Part shown: piece by piece, positions 11,759 to 21,518 of the stretch
Layout of the letters: each line of letters opens with the position of its first letter
Numbering within the stretch: position 1 is the stretch's first letter
Assembly (NCBI RefSeq): GCF_000013605.1
Contig: NC_007908.1
Coordinates: 1,426,001 to 1,490,000 of the forward strand
Source: Rhodoferax ferrireducens T118
Lineage (GTDB): Bacteria; Pseudomonadota; Gammaproteobacteria; Burkholderiales; Burkholderiaceae_C
Reading direction: 5' to 3'
Length of the DNA stretch: 64,000 bases
Program-made: the position numbers and the translations under genes
The notes under the pieces: generated by a model
Seen by the model: the letters and a program-made list of their open reading frames with translations, nothing else
Told to the model about the DNA's origin: nothing
Database searches by the model: none

Positions 11759-13078
11759 ATGCCACACACCATCAACGAGCAATTGAGCCGCGAACAACAA
11801 GTCGCCGCACTGGAAAAAGACTGGGCCACCAACCCGCGCTGGAAGGGTATCAAGCGCGGCTACAGCGCCGCCGATGTGGTGCGCTTGCGCGGTTCGTTCC
11901 AGATTGAGTACACCCTGGCGCGCCGCGGTGCCGAAAAGCTCTGGAACTTGTTGCACACCGAAGACTATGTCAATTGCCTGGGCGCCTTGACCGGTGGTCA
12001 AGCCATGCAGCAGGTCAAGGCCGGCGTGAAGGCGATTTACCTGTCGGGCTGGCAAGTCGCCGCTGACGGCAATACGTCTATGTCGATGTACCCGGATCAA
12101 TCCTTGTACGCGGTTGACTCGGTGCCCACCATGGTCGAACGCATCAACAATGCGTTCCGCCGCGCCGACGAGATCCAGCACTCGCGCGGCATTGACGCCG
12201 GTGACACCGGCTATGTCGACAACTTTGCACCCATCGTGGCCGACGCCGAAGCCGGTTTTGGCGGTGTGCTCAATGGTTTTGAATTGATGAAGAACATGAT
12301 CAGGTCCGGCGCTGCGGGCGTGCATTGGGAAGATCAACTGGCATCGGCCAAGAAATGTGGCCACATGGGCGGCAAGGTGCTTGTGCCCACCAATGAAGCG
12401 ATTCAAAAGCTGATTGCAGCCCGCATGGCAGCTGACGTCTGCGGCGTGCCGACGCTGGTGATCGCCCGCACCGATGCCGAGGCTGCTGACCTGCTGACCA
12501 GTGATTACGACGAAAACGACAAACCTTTCCTCACCGGTGAGCGCACCGCCGAAGGTTTCTACAAATCCCGCAAAGGCCTGGACCAAGCCATCAGCCGCGC
12601 CGTGGCCTACGCTGACTACGCCGACCTGGTCTGGTGCGAAACCGGCACGCCTGACCTCGAATTTGCCCGCAAATTTGCACAGGCCGTGCGCGCCAAACAT
12701 CCGGGCAAATTGCTGGCTTACAACTGCTCGCCGTCGTTCAACTGGAAGAAAAACCTCGACGACGCCACCATTGCCAAGTTCCAGAAAGAACTCGGCGCCA
12801 TGGGCTACAAGTACCAGTTCATCACCTTGGCCGGCATTCACTCGATGTGGTTCAACATGTTTGACCTGGCGCAGGATTACGTCAAACGTGGCATGACGGC
12901 TTATATCGAGAAGGTCCAGGAGCCCGAGTTCGCTGCACGCGCTCGGGGTTACACCTTTGTGTCACACCAGCAAGAAGTGGGCACCGGTTACTTTGACGAA
13001 GTCACCACCGTGATTCAGGGCGGCAAGTCCAATGTGACCGCGCTGACCGGTTCCACTGAAGAAGAACAGTTCCATTAA
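11759..13078 (+). CDS. aceA: isocitrate lyase
   Basis: Glyoxylate-shunt enzyme cleaving isocitrate to glyoxylate and succinate, needed for growth on acetate and fatty acids. 439 aa, the usual proteobacterial length. The catalytic signature KKCGHMGGK is at about residues 197-205, with Cys199 the active-site cysteine. GGWQVAAD-like substrate-loop sequence ([10 protein letters not shown]), the [10 protein letters not shown] segment and ADAEAGFGG metal-binding residues are visible. The ATG at 11759 has AAGGAG seven bases before it. The preceding 385 bp are non-coding and AT-rich and hold two families of operator-like boxes. An intrinsic terminator follows at 13104-13143, so it is transcribed alone. 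Confidence 0.97.
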   Translation: MPHTINEQLSREQQVAALEKDWATNPRWKGIKRGYSAADVVRLRGSFQIEYTLARRGAEKLWNLLHTEDYVNCLGALTGGQAMQQVKAGVKAIYLSGWQVAADGNTSMSMYPDQSLYAVDSVPTMVERINNAFRRADEIQHSRGIDAGDTGYVDNFAPIVADAEAGFGGVLNGFELMKNMIRSGAAGVHWEDQLASAKKCGHMGGKVLVPTNEAIQKLIAARMAADVCGVPTLVIARTDAEAADLLTSDYDENDKPFLTGERTAEGFYKSRKGLDQAISRAVAYADYADLVWCETGTPDLEFARKFAQAVRAKHPGKLLAYNCSPSFNWKKNLDDATIAKFQKELGAMGYKYQFITLAGIHSMWFNMFDLAQDYVKRGMTAYIEKVQEPEFAARARGYTFVSHQQEVGTGYFDEVTTVIQGGKSNVTALTGSTEEEQFH

Positions 13079-13103
13079 GCCGCATTGCGGGTCCAGGAAA
13101 ATG

Positions 13104-13143
13104 GGCCTGTGTCATCCAGTGATGGGTGGCACAGGCCTTTTTT
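13104..13143 (+). terminator. intrinsic terminator of aceA
   Basis: GGCCTGTG (13104-13111) pairs with CACAGGCC (13130-13137), followed by a run of six T. Confidence 0.85.
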
Positions 13144-13256
13144 GTTAAACTTGCCACTTCATTCCTGCAAAAAGAGCGAGAAAGGCAGTCTGGTTATGAC
13201 ACCGCGAACTACACCGGCAAAGTTCATACAGCCTGCAAGCCGCTAGTCCGCGCGCC

Positions 13257-13315
13257 TTGTGCGCTGGCAGTTACAAAAATCATAGTAGAGCGCGGCCGGT
13301 TCCGCGCTTTTTTTT
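13257..13315 (+). promoter_or_regulatory. thrS promoter candidate and leader hairpin
   Basis: TTGTGC at 13257-13262 and CATAGT at 13281-13286 (18-bp spacer) resemble a weak sigma-70 promoter. Directly after, AGCGCGG (13289-13295) pairs with CCGCGCT (13302-13308), followed by eight T, which is terminator-like. It is 26 bp before the thrS start, so it may be an attenuator or block upstream transcription. Confidence 0.4.
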
Positions 13316-13340
13316 GCCCTACATCTTTCTGGTTTTCATC

Positions 13341-15266
13341 ATGATTCAAATCACACTTCCTGACGGTTCCCAACGCGACTATCCCGCTCCGGTGACAGTG
13401 GCCGAGGTGGCCGCCTCCATTGGGTCTGGGTTGGCCAAGGCAGCCTTGGCGGGTAAAGTTGACGGCAAGGTAGTGGACACCAGTTATCTGATCGAAGCGA
13501 ACAGCGCGGTGGCCATCGTCACGGCCAAAGACGCCGAGGGGCTGGAGGTCATCCGCCATTCGACCGCGCATTTGTTGGCTTACGCGGTCAAAGAATTGTT
13601 CCCGGATGCGCAAGTCACGATCGGCCCGGTGATTGAAAACGGCTTTTTCTACGATTTTTCCTACAAGCGCCCGTTTACGCCAGAGGACTTGCTCGCGATC
13701 GAGCAGAAGATGGCTGCGCTGGCCGCCAAAGACGAGCCCGTCACCCGCCGCGTGCTGCCGCGCGACGAGGCAGTGGCCTACTTCAAAGGCTTGGGTGAGA
13801 ACTACAAGGCGGAAATCATCGCCAGCATTCCGGCGGGCGAAGACGTGTCGCTTTACCGCGAAGGCAAGTTCGAAGATTTGTGCCGTGGCCCGCATGTGCC
13901 CAGCACTGGCAAACTGAAGTTCTTCAAACTGATGAAGCTGGCCGGCGCCTACTGGCGCGGGGACCATCGCAACGAAATGCTGCAGCGCATCTACGGCACG
14001 GCGTGGGCCACGAAGGATGAATTGCAGCAGCACTTGACGATGCTCGAAGAAGCCGAGAAGCGCGATCACCGCAAACTCGGGCGCGAACTTGATCTGTTTC
14101 ACATTGATGACCATGCGCCGGGTCTGGTGTTCTGGCACCCCAAGGGCTGGACCTTGTGGCAGGGCGTGGAGCAATACATGCGCCAGGTGTACCGCGACAA
14201 CGGTTACCAGGAGGTCAAAGGGCCACAGATCCTCGACAAGTCTTTGTGGGAGAAGACCGGCCACTGGGACAAATACCGGGAGAACATGTTCACGACCGAG
14301 TCGGAGAAGCGCGAATACGCCCTCAAGCCGATGAACTGTCCCGGCCACATCCTGATCTTCAAACAGGGCATCAAGAGCTATCGCGATCTGCCGCTGCGCT
14401 ATGGCGAGTTCGGCCAGTGCCATCGCAATGAACCTTCGGGCGGCTTGCACGGCATCATGCGGGTGCGCGGCTTCACGCAGGATGACGGTCACATCTTTTG
14501 CACCGAAGACCAGATCTTGCAGGAGTGTGTCGATTACACGGCGCTGCTGCAAAAAGTCTATGCCGATTTTGGTTTCGAGAACATCATCTACAAGGTTGCC
14601 ACTCGTCCGGAGCAACGCATTGGCTCCGATGACGTATGGGACAAAGCCGAAGCTGCCTTGATTGAAAGCCTGCGTGCGTCTGGTCGCGAGTTTGAGATTT
14701 CTCCGGGGGAGGGCGCGTTTTATGGGCCCAAGATTGAATACACGCTCAAGGATGCGATTGGACGCCATTGGCAATGTGGCACTATTCAAGTGGACTTTTC
14801 AATGCCTGAGCGGCTGGATGCCGAATATGTAGGCGAGGACGGTGCCCGTCACCGGCCGGTGATGCTACATCGTGCCATCGTCGGTAGTCTGGAACGTTTC
14901 ATCGGAATTTTGATCGAGGAAAGTGCCGGCGCTTTGCCAACCTGGCTGGCTCCGGTGCAGGTTGCCGTGCTCAATATCACCGACGCGCAGGCTGAATATT
15001 GTCGCGAAATTGTTGAAAAATTAAAAAATGCATTGCCAGATCAAAGGCTTAGGGCGGTCGCTGATCTGCGGAATGAAAAAATTACGTTTAAAATACGCGA
15101 GCATTCAATGCAAAAGCTGCCCTATATCTTGGTCGTTGGTGACAAAGAGAAAGCAGCAGGTACCGTTGCAGTGCGCGCCCGAGGTGGTTTAGACCTCGGT
15201 GTGATGTCCCTCGATGCATTCGTGCAAAAAATATCCAGTGACATCACTCACAAGTCTGTTGGTTGA
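13341..15266 (+). CDS. thrS: threonyl-tRNA synthetase
   Basis: Class II aminoacyl-tRNA synthetase charging tRNA-Thr. 641 aa, the usual length. Order: N-terminal TGS domain ([12 protein letters not shown]), editing domain ([15 protein letters not shown] with HxxxH-type residues, then [10 protein letters not shown]), catalytic core with [11 protein letters not shown] zinc cysteine and class II motif 2 ([15 protein letters not shown]), motif 3 ([14 protein letters not shown]), and C-terminal anticodon-binding domain. The ATG at 13341 gives the canonical MIQITLPDG start; the frame is open farther upstream but unrelated. It is the first gene of the translation block and may be controlled by the T-tailed hairpin just before it. 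Confidence 0.97.
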   Translation: MIQITLPDGSQRDYPAPVTVAEVAASIGSGLAKAALAGKVDGKVVDTSYLIEANSAVAIVTAKDAEGLEVIRHSTAHLLAYAVKELFPDAQVTIGPVIENGFFYDFSYKRPFTPEDLLAIEQKMAALAAKDEPVTRRVLPRDEAVAYFKGLGENYKAEIIASIPAGEDVSLYREGKFEDLCRGPHVPSTGKLKFFKLMKLAGAYWRGDHRNEMLQRIYGTAWATKDELQQHLTMLEEAEKRDHRKLGRELDLFHIDDHAPGLVFWHPKGWTLWQGVEQYMRQVYRDNGYQEVKGPQILDKSLWEKTGHWDKYRENMFTTESEKREYALKPMNCPGHILIFKQGIKSYRDLPLRYGEFGQCHRNEPSGGLHGIMRVRGFTQDDGHIFCTEDQILQECVDYTALLQKVYADFGFENIIYKVATRPEQRIGSDDVWDKAEAALIESLRASGREFEISPGEGAFYGPKIEYTLKDAIGRHWQCGTIQVDFSMPERLDAEYVGEDGARHRPVMLHRAIVGSLERFIGILIEESAGALPTWLAPVQVAVLNITDAQAEYCREIVEKLKNALPDQRLRAVADLRNEKITFKIREHSMQKLPYILVVGDKEKAAGTVAVRARGGLDLGVMSLDAFVQKISSDITHKSVG

Positions 15267-15355
15267 GCTCAATTGAAGCGAAATGACAGTTTGCCCGCGT
15301 GCGCTAGACGGTTTGAGCTACGTTTATCGTAGCAAAAATTGTGAAGGATTAAGCC

Positions 15356-15937
15356 ATCGCTACTGAATATCGTGACCGCCGTCACCGCGAAGAACGCAAA
15401 CATCGCCTGAACCGGGAAATCATGGCCCCGGAAGTCCGACTCTCGGGAGTTGAGAACGAGCCGCTCGGTGTGGTCAGCCTGATGGAGGCGCTGCGGATGG
15501 CGGGTGATCTCGATGTTGATCTGGTTGAAATCTCCGCCACGGCGGTTCCGCCGGTCTGTCGTTTGATGGATTACGGCAAGTTCAAATACCAGGAACAGAA
15601 GAAGGCGGCGGAAGCGAAGGCCAAGCAGACGGTCATTGAAATCAAAGAAATCAAGTTCCGTCCGGGCACTGACGAGGGCGACTACAACATCAAGATGCGC
15701 AACATCAAGCGCTTTTTGGCTGAAGGCGACAAGTGCAAGATCACGCTGCGGTTCCGGGGTCGCGAGATTACGCACCAGGATCTTGGCATGGCCTTGTTGA
15801 ACCGCATTCGCACGGAGTTGGGTGATTTGATTTTGATTGAGCAGTTTCCCAAGCTCGAAGGGCGCCAGATGATCATGATGATCGCGCCGGGCAAGAAGAA
15901 GATTGCCACGAAGCCGGTGGCAGACACGGCGGCTTGA
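15356..15937 (+). CDS. infC: translation initiation factor IF-3 with AUC start
   Basis: IF-3 binds the 30S subunit and checks initiator pairing. 193 aa if started at ATC 15356, giving (M)[20 protein letters not shown]; the conserved N-domain LNREI and the C-domain ([19 protein letters not shown]) follow. An in-frame TAA at 15350-15352 blocks any farther start, the nearest ATG (15422) would remove the conserved arginine-rich lead and LNREI, and GAAGGA at 15343-15348 is well placed. Non-AUG infC starts are known to allow autoregulation, because IF-3 itself rejects them. It lies 89 bp after thrS. Confidence 0.93.
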   Translation: MATEYRDRRHREERKHRLNREIMAPEVRLSGVENEPLGVVSLMEALRMAGDLDVDLVEISATAVPPVCRLMDYGKFKYQEQKKAAEAKAKQTVIEIKEIKFRPGTDEGDYNIKMRNIKRFLAEGDKCKITLRFRGREITHQDLGMALLNRIRTELGDLILIEQFPKLEGRQMIMMIAPGKKKIATKPVADTAA

Positions 15938-16031
15938 AGAATTTTGCGCACTGTTTGCTGAACTGGTGCGTAGCAAATGTGGTGGGTTAATACCCGCTGC
16001 GACAGTGACGCTCTAAATAGCGTTGCTGGAT

Positions 16032-16097
16032 AGTGGTGAAGTAACACTCACCACTCAAAAGTGGCTCGGGGCCAACAAGACTGCAAATAGTTTGCAG
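16032..16097 (+). promoter_or_regulatory. paired hairpins in the infC-rpmI leader
   Basis: AGTGGTGA (16032-16039) pairs with TCACCACT (16048-16055), and CTGCAAA (16081-16087) pairs with TTTGCAG (16091-16097) around a TAG loop. Both are perfect stems inside the 194-bp gap before rpmI. They are placed like the L20-responsive leader of other rpmI-rplT operons, but the sequence match to such leaders was not tested. Confidence 0.45.
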
Positions 16098-16131
16098 ACG
16101 CCTCACGAGCACAATGAAAAGGAGCATGAAC

Positions 16132-16335
16132 ATGCCCAAAATGAAGACCAAGAGCGCGGCGAAGAAACGCTTCCGCGTCCGTCCAGGTGGCACCGTCAAA
16201 CGCGGCCAAGCCTTCAAACGTCACATCCTGACCAAGAAGACCACCAAAAATAAACGCCAATTGCGCGGATCGACCGCTGTTCATGAGACCGATATGGGTC
16301 GCATGTCACAGATGTTGCCCGGCCGTGGCATTTAA
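16132..16335 (+). CDS. rpmI: ribosomal protein bL35
   Basis: 67-aa, lysine/arginine-rich large-subunit protein. It begins [14 protein letters not shown] and ends with MLPGRGI, typical of bL35. The ATG at 16132 has AAGGAG about eight bases upstream; an ATG six codons earlier is in frame but is not conserved. It is followed after 25 bp by rplT and is part of thrS-infC-rpmI-rplT. Confidence 0.97.
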
Positions 16336-16360
16336 TTAACGACGAACAAGGAGTACTCAC

Positions 16361-16720
16361 ATGCCTCGCGTCAAACGTGGTGTAACGGCTCGCGCCCGCC
16401 ACAAAAAAGTTTTAGCCCTTGCCAAAGGTTTCCGCGGTCGCCGCGGTAATGTTTATCGCGTTGCCAAAGAAGCGGTGATGAAGGCCGGGCAATATGCCTA
16501 CCGCGATCGCCGTACCAAAAAGCGCGTCTTCCGTCAGTTGTGGATTGCCCGTATCAATGCCGCTGCACGTCAGTGCGGCATGACCTACAGTCAATTCGCC
16601 AACGGACTGAAGAAGGCCAATATCGAGATTGACCGCAAGGTCTTGAGCGATATCGCTGTGCATGACATGGCTGCATTTGCCAGCATCGTGGATCAAGTCA
16701 AGGCCAAGCTGGCAGCTTGA
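16361..16720 (+). CDS. rplT: ribosomal protein bL20
   Basis: 119-aa early-assembly protein of the large subunit that binds 23S rRNA. In other bacteria it represses its own rpmI-rplT message. Basic N-terminal helix ([16 protein letters not shown]), [15 protein letters not shown] and the globular end ([25 protein letters not shown]) are all canonical. AAGGAG precedes the ATG. It is the last gene before a terminator-like hairpin made from a dispersed repeat copy (16770-16804), which probably lowers read-through into pheST. Confidence 0.98.
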   Translation: MPRVKRGVTARARHKKVLALAKGFRGRRGNVYRVAKEAVMKAGQYAYRDRRTKKRVFRQLWIARINAAARQCGMTYSQFANGLKKANIEIDRKVLSDIAVHDMAAFASIVDQVKAKLAA

Positions 16721-16730
16721 GTTCACGCTG

Positions 16731-16769
16731 GTATGCTATTTTATTAATAGCATACTATGCAATAAAGAC
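16731..16769 (+). repeat. dispersed repeat, copy 4 (left part)
   Basis: Contains the perfect palindrome TATGCTATT-TTATT-AATAGCATA and runs into ACAAGGGCTAGAG, the conserved right end of the family. That right end forms one arm of the next hairpin. Confidence 0.7.
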
Positions 16770-16804
16770 AAGGGCTAGAGCTTTAAAAGGCACTAGCCCT
16801 TTTT
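16770..16804 (+). terminator. terminator-like hairpin between rplT and pheS
   Basis: AAGGGCTAG (16770-16778) pairs with CTAGCCCTT (16793-16801), then T. The 5' arm is the conserved end of dispersed repeat copy 4. As pheS has no obvious separate promoter, it may act as a partial terminator or attenuator. Confidence 0.65.
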
Positions 16805-16891
16805 CAATGAAAACGAAGTTTCAGAGAAGACTGACTTGCACGCAAGTGATGTCGGAACTGCAAGAGAATTCAAGAGAGTTCAAGAGAATTT

Positions 16892-17965
16892 ATGAACGAG
16901 TTGAACAGCGTCGTTGACAGTGCCAAAGCCGCCTTTGAGCAAGCCCGCACCCCGGCAGACCTGGAAAACGCCAAAGCGTTGTTTCTTGGAAAGTCGGGCC
17001 GCATCACCGAGCTGATGAAGGGCATGGCCGCGTTGGCTGTGGACGAGAAGAAGACCCGCGGTGCCGCCATCAACCTTGCCAAGCAGGCCATTGAAGTGGC
17101 ATTGAATAATCGCCGCCAGGCACTGGCGGACGCTGAATTGCAGGCACAGCTCCAGGCTGAGGCGCTGGATGTGACCCTGCCGGGCCGCCAGCGCGGGCAG
17201 GGCAGTCTGCACCCGGTGTCGCTCACCCTGGAGCGCATCGAGGCCATCTTTGGCTCAATGGGATTTGATGTCGCACAAGGTCCCGAAATTGAGTCGGACT
17301 GGTTCAACTTCACCGCCCTGAATACGCCCGAGGACCACCCGGCGCGTTCCATGCATGACACCTTTTATGTCGAGGGCGGTACCGCCACTGCCCCCAACCT
17401 GTTGCGCACGCATTCCAGCCCGATGCAGATCCGCTATGCGGTGCAGCATGTCAAACGGCACCGTGCGGCAGTGGGCGTCGGGCAAGTGGAAGGGCTTTTT
17501 TCAGGCGATATGCCCGAGATTCGGGTGATTGCGCCCGGGCGCACCTACCGCGTCGACAGCGACGCCACGCATTCGCCCATGTTCCACCAGTGCGAAGGCC
17601 TGTGGGTCGGTGAGAACGTCAGTTTCAAAGACCTCAAATTTGTCTTTACCGATTTTTGTCGCACTTTCTTTGAGTCAGATGACCTGGTGCTGCGCTTTCG
17701 TCCCAGTTTTTTCCCGTTCACCGAGCCGAGTGCCGAGATCGACATCCAGTTCCAAAGCGGACCGCTGGCGGGTCGCTGGCTGGAAGTAGCCGGTTCGGGC
17801 CAGGTGCATCCCAATGTGATTCGCAACATGGGCCTGGAGCCCGAAAAATACATTGGTTTTGCCTTCGGCATGGGGCCGGACCGACTCGCCATGCTGCGTT
17901 ATGGTGTGAATGACCTGCGCTTGTTTTTTGACGGTGATGTCCGCTTTCTGTCGCAATTCCAATAA
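16892..17965 (+). CDS. pheS: phenylalanyl-tRNA synthetase alpha subunit
   Basis: Catalytic subunit of the alpha2-beta2 PheRS. 357 aa. N-terminal coiled coil (residues 1-85), then class II motifs: [24 protein letters not shown] (motif 2), [12 protein letters not shown], and [17 protein letters not shown] (motif 3). The start is the ATG at 16892 in the MNELNSVVD context; the preceding bases are a short tandem repeat of CAAGAGA(A/G)TT (16861-16890) that also supplies a purine-rich ribosome site. The gap to pheT is 24 bp, so they are cotranscribed. A hairpin upstream suggests transcript level is reduced relative to the ribosomal protein genes. Confidence 0.97.
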   Translation: MNELNSVVDSAKAAFEQARTPADLENAKALFLGKSGRITELMKGMAALAVDEKKTRGAAINLAKQAIEVALNNRRQALADAELQAQLQAEALDVTLPGRQRGQGSLHPVSLTLERIEAIFGSMGFDVAQGPEIESDWFNFTALNTPEDHPARSMHDTFYVEGGTATAPNLLRTHSSPMQIRYAVQHVKRHRAAVGVGQVEGLFSGDMPEIRVIAPGRTYRVDSDATHSPMFHQCEGLWVGENVSFKDLKFVFTDFCRTFFESDDLVLRFRPSFFPFTEPSAEIDIQFQSGPLAGRWLEVAGSGQVHPNVIRNMGLEPEKYIGFAFGMGPDRLAMLRYGVNDLRLFFDGDVRFLSQFQ

Positions 17966-17989
17966 TAAGAAACTGATCAAAGAGTCATC

Positions 17990-20422
17990 ATGCAATTTCC
18001 TGAATCCTGGTTGCGCGAATTCTGCAACCCGCCACTGTCCACTGAACAACTCGCGCAAACACTCACCATGGCCGGTCTTGAGGTCGAAGAACTCAAGCCC
18101 GTTGCCCCGCCGTTCACCAGGATCGTGGTGGGTGAGATCAAAGAAGCAGCGCAGCATCCCAATGCCGATCGGCTGCACGTCTGCCAGGTGGATGTGGGGC
18201 AGGCTGAACTGCTCACCATCGTTTGTGGCGCCCCGAATGCCCGGGTCGGCATCAAGGTGCCGTGCGCCTTGGTGGGTGCGGAGTTACCCCCCGGTGAAGA
18301 TGGCAAACCTTTTCTGATCAAGGTGGGCAAGTTGCGCGGCGTTGAAAGCTACGGCATGCTCTGTTCAGCCCGGGAACTCAAACTGTCAAACGACCATGGC
18401 GGTTTGCTGGAGCTTCGCAGCGATGCCCCGCTGGGGCAAGACATTCGCGAGCATTTGAACCTGGACGACACCCTGTTTACGCTCAAACTCACGCCCAATC
18501 TGGCGCATTGCCTGAGTGTGTACGGCGTGGCGCGTGAAGTGGCGGCTTTAACTGGCGCTGCTCTGAAAGCGCCCAGCTTTCCGGTTGTCAAAGTCAGCGG
18601 AGCAGACAGATTGCCAGTGAAGGTCAGCGCACCCGATCTGTGCGGGCGTTTCTCCGGCCGCATCGTGCGCCACGTCAATCCCCGGGCCAGCACGCCCGAC
18701 TGGATGGTGGAGCGGTTGGCGCGGTGCGGCCAGCGCAGTGTCACGGCCTTGGTGGATATCTCCAACTACGTGATGTTCGAGCTGGGGCGCCCGTCGCATA
18801 TTTTTGATCTGGACAAAATCCACGGTGGCCTCGATGTGCGCTGGGGCAAGCCCGGTGAACAACTCAAACTGCTCAATGGCAACACGGTCACGGTGGACGA
18901 TCAGGTTGGCGTGATTGCCGATGAAGCCCATGTAGAGTCACTCGCGGGCATCATGGGCGGTGACGCGACTGCGGTGTCTGACGATACGCAAAATATCTAT
19001 GTTGAAGCCGCTTTTTGGTGGCCGAAAGCCATCGCCGGGCGTTCCCGCCGCTTCAACTTCTCCACCGACGCCGGTCACCGCTTTGAGCGCGGTGTCGACC
19101 CGAGTCAGACCGTGGAGCACATCGAGCGCATCACGCAGTTGGTCATTGACATCTGTGGCACGGCCGACACCACGTGTGGCCCCATGGACGACCAGCAGGT
19201 GAATCTGCCGGTTGCGCCAACCGTCAGCCTGCGCGTGGCACGGGCCAGCAAAGTCATTGGCATGGCGCTCACGCAGTCGCAATGCGCTGACGCGCTGACG
19301 CGTCTCGGATTGGCGATCTCACAGAGCGATGGCATCATCACCGTGGCGCCGCCGTCGTACCGCTTTGACCTGCAAATTGAGGAAGACCTGATTGAAGAGG
19401 TGGCCCGCATGGTGGGCTACAACAACCTGCCTCAGACACCGCCCCTGGCACCGATCACCGCCAAGGTTCGCCGTGAAACGCAGCGCAGTCCGTTTGCCCT
19501 GCGCCGCAGCATCGCCGCGCTGGGTTATCAGGAAACCATCAACTTCAGCTTTGTTGAAGAGCGCTGGGAGCATGAGCTTTGCGCCAACCCGAATCCGATC
19601 AAGCTGCTGAACCCGATCGCCAGCCAGATGAGCGTCATGCGCTCGTCGCTCCTGGGCTCGCTGTTGCAGGTTCTGAAGTTCAACCTGGACCGCAAGGCGC
19701 AGCGGGTGCGCGTCTTTGAGCTCGGCCGCGTTTTCTTGCGCGATGCTGCCGTCAAAAACACCGATGCCACGGTAGAAGGTTTTGATCAGCCCATGCGCGT
19801 GGCAGGTCTGGTGTGTGGCAGTGCCGACGCACTCCAGTGGGGGCACAAGGAGCGGCCGGTCGATTTCTTTGACATCAAGGGTGATGTGGAGATTTTGCTG
19901 GCGCCACGCCGTCCTGTCTTTGAGTCTGCGCAGCATCCCGCCATGCACCCAGGGCGTTGCGCCCGCGTCATGCTCGACGGTGTGGCGATTGGCTTCGTCG
20001 GAGAGTTGCATCCCAAATGGCGGCAGGCCTACGATCTGGCGCAAGCGCCGCTCATGTTTGAACTCGATCTTGACGCCTTGCTGCAGCGCGAGGTGTCCGT
20101 ATTCAAAGGCGTGGCCAAGCATCAAGCGGTGGACCGTGACATTGCCGTGATGGTGAGTGAAAAGCTTTCATCACATGCTGACCTGATGGACGCCATTTGG
20201 TCCGCGCCCACGGCGGGACTGCTGCGCAACGCTGTTTTGTTTGATATCTATCGACCCAAGAGTGCCAAGGATCTGGACGCGCCCGGCTCGGAAAAAAGCT
20301 ATGCGATACGTTTAACGCTCAACAGCGACGATGCCACGCTGACCGAAGAACAAATTGACAATGCGACGCAAGCGGTGCTTGCTTCACTCCTGAGCAAATT
20401 GGGTGCGCGTCAGCGAACCTGA
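17990..20422 (+). CDS. pheT: phenylalanyl-tRNA synthetase beta subunit
   Basis: 810-aa partner of PheS. Order: N-terminal OB-fold/EMAP-like domain ([15 protein letters not shown]), B1/B5 core ([14 protein letters not shown]), B3/4 editing domain, class II-like pseudo-catalytic domain ([19 protein letters not shown]), and C-terminal ferredoxin-like anticodon-recognition domain ([12 protein letters not shown] to the end). Length is normal and the reading frame is intact. Its stop is 37 bp before the ihfA start, so ihfA is very probably in the same transcript, as in other proteobacteria. Confidence 0.97.
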   Translation: MQFPESWLREFCNPPLSTEQLAQTLTMAGLEVEELKPVAPPFTRIVVGEIKEAAQHPNADRLHVCQVDVGQAELLTIVCGAPNARVGIKVPCALVGAELPPGEDGKPFLIKVGKLRGVESYGMLCSARELKLSNDHGGLLELRSDAPLGQDIREHLNLDDTLFTLKLTPNLAHCLSVYGVAREVAALTGAALKAPSFPVVKVSGADRLPVKVSAPDLCGRFSGRIVRHVNPRASTPDWMVERLARCGQRSVTALVDISNYVMFELGRPSHIFDLDKIHGGLDVRWGKPGEQLKLLNGNTVTVDDQVGVIADEAHVESLAGIMGGDATAVSDDTQNIYVEAAFWWPKAIAGRSRRFNFSTDAGHRFERGVDPSQTVEHIERITQLVIDICGTADTTCGPMDDQQVNLPVAPTVSLRVARASKVIGMALTQSQCADALTRLGLAISQSDGIITVAPPSYRFDLQIEEDLIEEVARMVGYNNLPQTPPLAPITAKVRRETQRSPFALRRSIAALGYQETINFSFVEERWEHELCANPNPIKLLNPIASQMSVMRSSLLGSLLQVLKFNLDRKAQRVRVFELGRVFLRDAAVKNTDATVEGFDQPMRVAGLVCGSADALQWGHKERPVDFFDIKGDVEILLAPRRPVFESAQHPAMHPGRCARVMLDGVAIGFVGELHPKWRQAYDLAQAPLMFELDLDALLQREVSVFKGVAKHQAVDRDIAVMVSEKLSSHADLMDAIWSAPTAGLLRNAVLFDIYRPKSAKDLDAPGSEKSYAIRLTLNSDDATLTEEQIDNATQAVLASLLSKLGARQRT

Positions 20423-20459
20423 CCCTTCACCCTCAACCCGAACAAAAAGCGAGTACCCC

Positions 20460-20795
20460 ATGGACCTATCGGTTGAAAGCCTGGAGATGCCAGCACTGAC
20501 TAAAGCGCAACTGGCTGAGCTGCTGTTTGAGAAAATCGGCTTGAACAAGCGCGAATCCAAAGACATGGTGGACGCGTTCTTTGACCTGGTGGCTGACAGC
20601 CTGCTAAAGGGTGAGGACGTCAAGATTTCAGGTTTTGGAAATTTTCAGATTCGCACCAAGGCGCCACGCCCAGGGAGAAATCCGCGCACCGGTGAGACCA
20701 TTCCCATTCAGGCGCGCCGGGTGGTGACGTTTCATGCGGGTTATAAACTCAAAGAGCAAATTCAGGATCAAGAGCTGGTGCCTTTGGCGCCATAG
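20460..20795 (+). CDS. ihfA: integration host factor alpha subunit
   Basis: Nucleoid protein that bends DNA as an IhfA-IhfB dimer and helps recombination, replication and promoter activation. 111 aa. [21 protein letters not shown] is the dimerisation helix region, [12 protein letters not shown] the beta saddle, and [13 protein letters not shown] the arm with the intercalating proline. The frame is open upstream of 20460 (to 20403, overlapping pheT), but the family N-terminus fits the ATG at 20460. It is the last step of pheST-ihfA and is followed by a MerR gene after 103 bp. Confidence 0.96.
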   Translation: MDLSVESLEMPALTKAQLAELLFEKIGLNKRESKDMVDAFFDLVADSLLKGEDVKISGFGNFQIRTKAPRPGRNPRTGETIPIQARRVVTFHAGYKLKEQIQDQELVPLAP

Positions 20796-20898
20796 GGTCG
20801 GGTTGTGGTTATTTGGTGTCTGGAGCTGATTTGCTGCTTTACACACGGTGGTGACTTGGGGTAACCTGCAAAATTCTTCTCCGGCCGCATTGATTTAA

Positions 20899-21348
20899 AT
20901 GGAGAACTCCCTCCCTTCCATACCTGCCAAACGCTATTTCACCATTGGTGAGGTGGGCGATTTGTGTGGCGTCAAACCGCATGTGCTGCGTTATTGGGAG
21001 CAAGAGTTCACGCAACTGCGGCCCATGAAACGGCGCGGCAACCGTCGCTACTATCAGCACCACGAGGTGCTGATGATTCGGCGGATCCGCGATTTGCTCT
21101 ATGACCAGGGTTTCACCATCAGCGGGGCGCGCCAAAAAATGCAGGAAATCCTGCAGACCGAGCGTGACAAAAAGTGCAATGGTGAAATGTCGCTGGATGG
21201 CATCGAGGTGATTGAGCTCAACGATTCCGAATTGAACGACTTTGAAGACACCCAGCTGGACCCGGCGTCCGACGGCGCTTTGGACCCGTTGCTGCTCGTG
21301 CGCAGGGAGTTATTTGAGATTCGTGAACTCCTCTCGCCGGCGCGCTGA
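20899..21348 (+). CDS. MerR-family transcriptional regulator
   Basis: 149 aa. N-terminal winged-helix domain of the MerR type (FTIGEVGDLCGVKPHVLRYW, residues 14-33, then RGNRRYYQHHEV) followed by a helical region and an acidic tail (ELNDSELNDFED). There is no cysteine cluster typical of metal sensors, so the effector is unknown. A MerR gene at this place after ihfA is common in beta- and gammaproteobacteria. It ends 38 bp before tRNA-Pro, whose own TATAAT-like box (21369-21374) follows its stop. Confidence 0.88.
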   Translation: MENSLPSIPAKRYFTIGEVGDLCGVKPHVLRYWEQEFTQLRPMKRRGNRRYYQHHEVLMIRRIRDLLYDQGFTISGARQKMQEILQTERDKKCNGEMSLDGIEVIELNDSELNDFEDTQLDPASDGALDPLLLVRRELFEIRELLSPAR

Positions 21349-21386
21349 AGTTGCGCTTGGCTAGCGGTTATAATTTCGCCCTTAGA

Positions 21387-21463
21387 CGGTGTGTGGCGCA
21401 GCCTGGTAGCGCACTTGCATGGGGTGCAAGGGGTCGAAGGTTCGAATCCTTTCACACCGACCA
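21387..21463 (+). tRNA. tRNA-Pro (GGG)
   Basis: 77 nt with encoded CCA. The acceptor CGGTGTG pairs with CACACCG, the anticodon stem CTTGC/GCAAG encloses ATGGGGT with anticodon GGG, and the T-arm has GGTTCGAATCC. A TATAAT-like box lies at 21369-21374. Confidence 0.97.
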
Positions 21464-21472
21464 ATAAATACG

Positions 21473-21514
21473 GGGGTTAGCAGCTTTATCGCTTGCTAAC
21501 CCCTTTGTCTTTTT
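21473..21514 (+). terminator. terminator after tRNA-Pro
   Basis: GGGGTTAGCA (21473-21482) pairs with TGCTAACCCC (21494-21503), followed by a T-rich run. It abuts the 3' end of lpxH on the other strand and may serve both. Confidence 0.88.
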
Positions 21515-21518
21515 GGCT

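Noticed and set aside
13224..14789. Long minus-strand frame opposite thrS
   Set aside because: Antisense shadow of thrS; rich in His/Arg/Val as expected for reversed codons.
16733..16747. Possible pheST leader peptide (M-L-F-Y-stop)
   Set aside because: Lies entirely within dispersed repeat copy 4, has one Phe codon and no ribosome site; coincidence is more likely.
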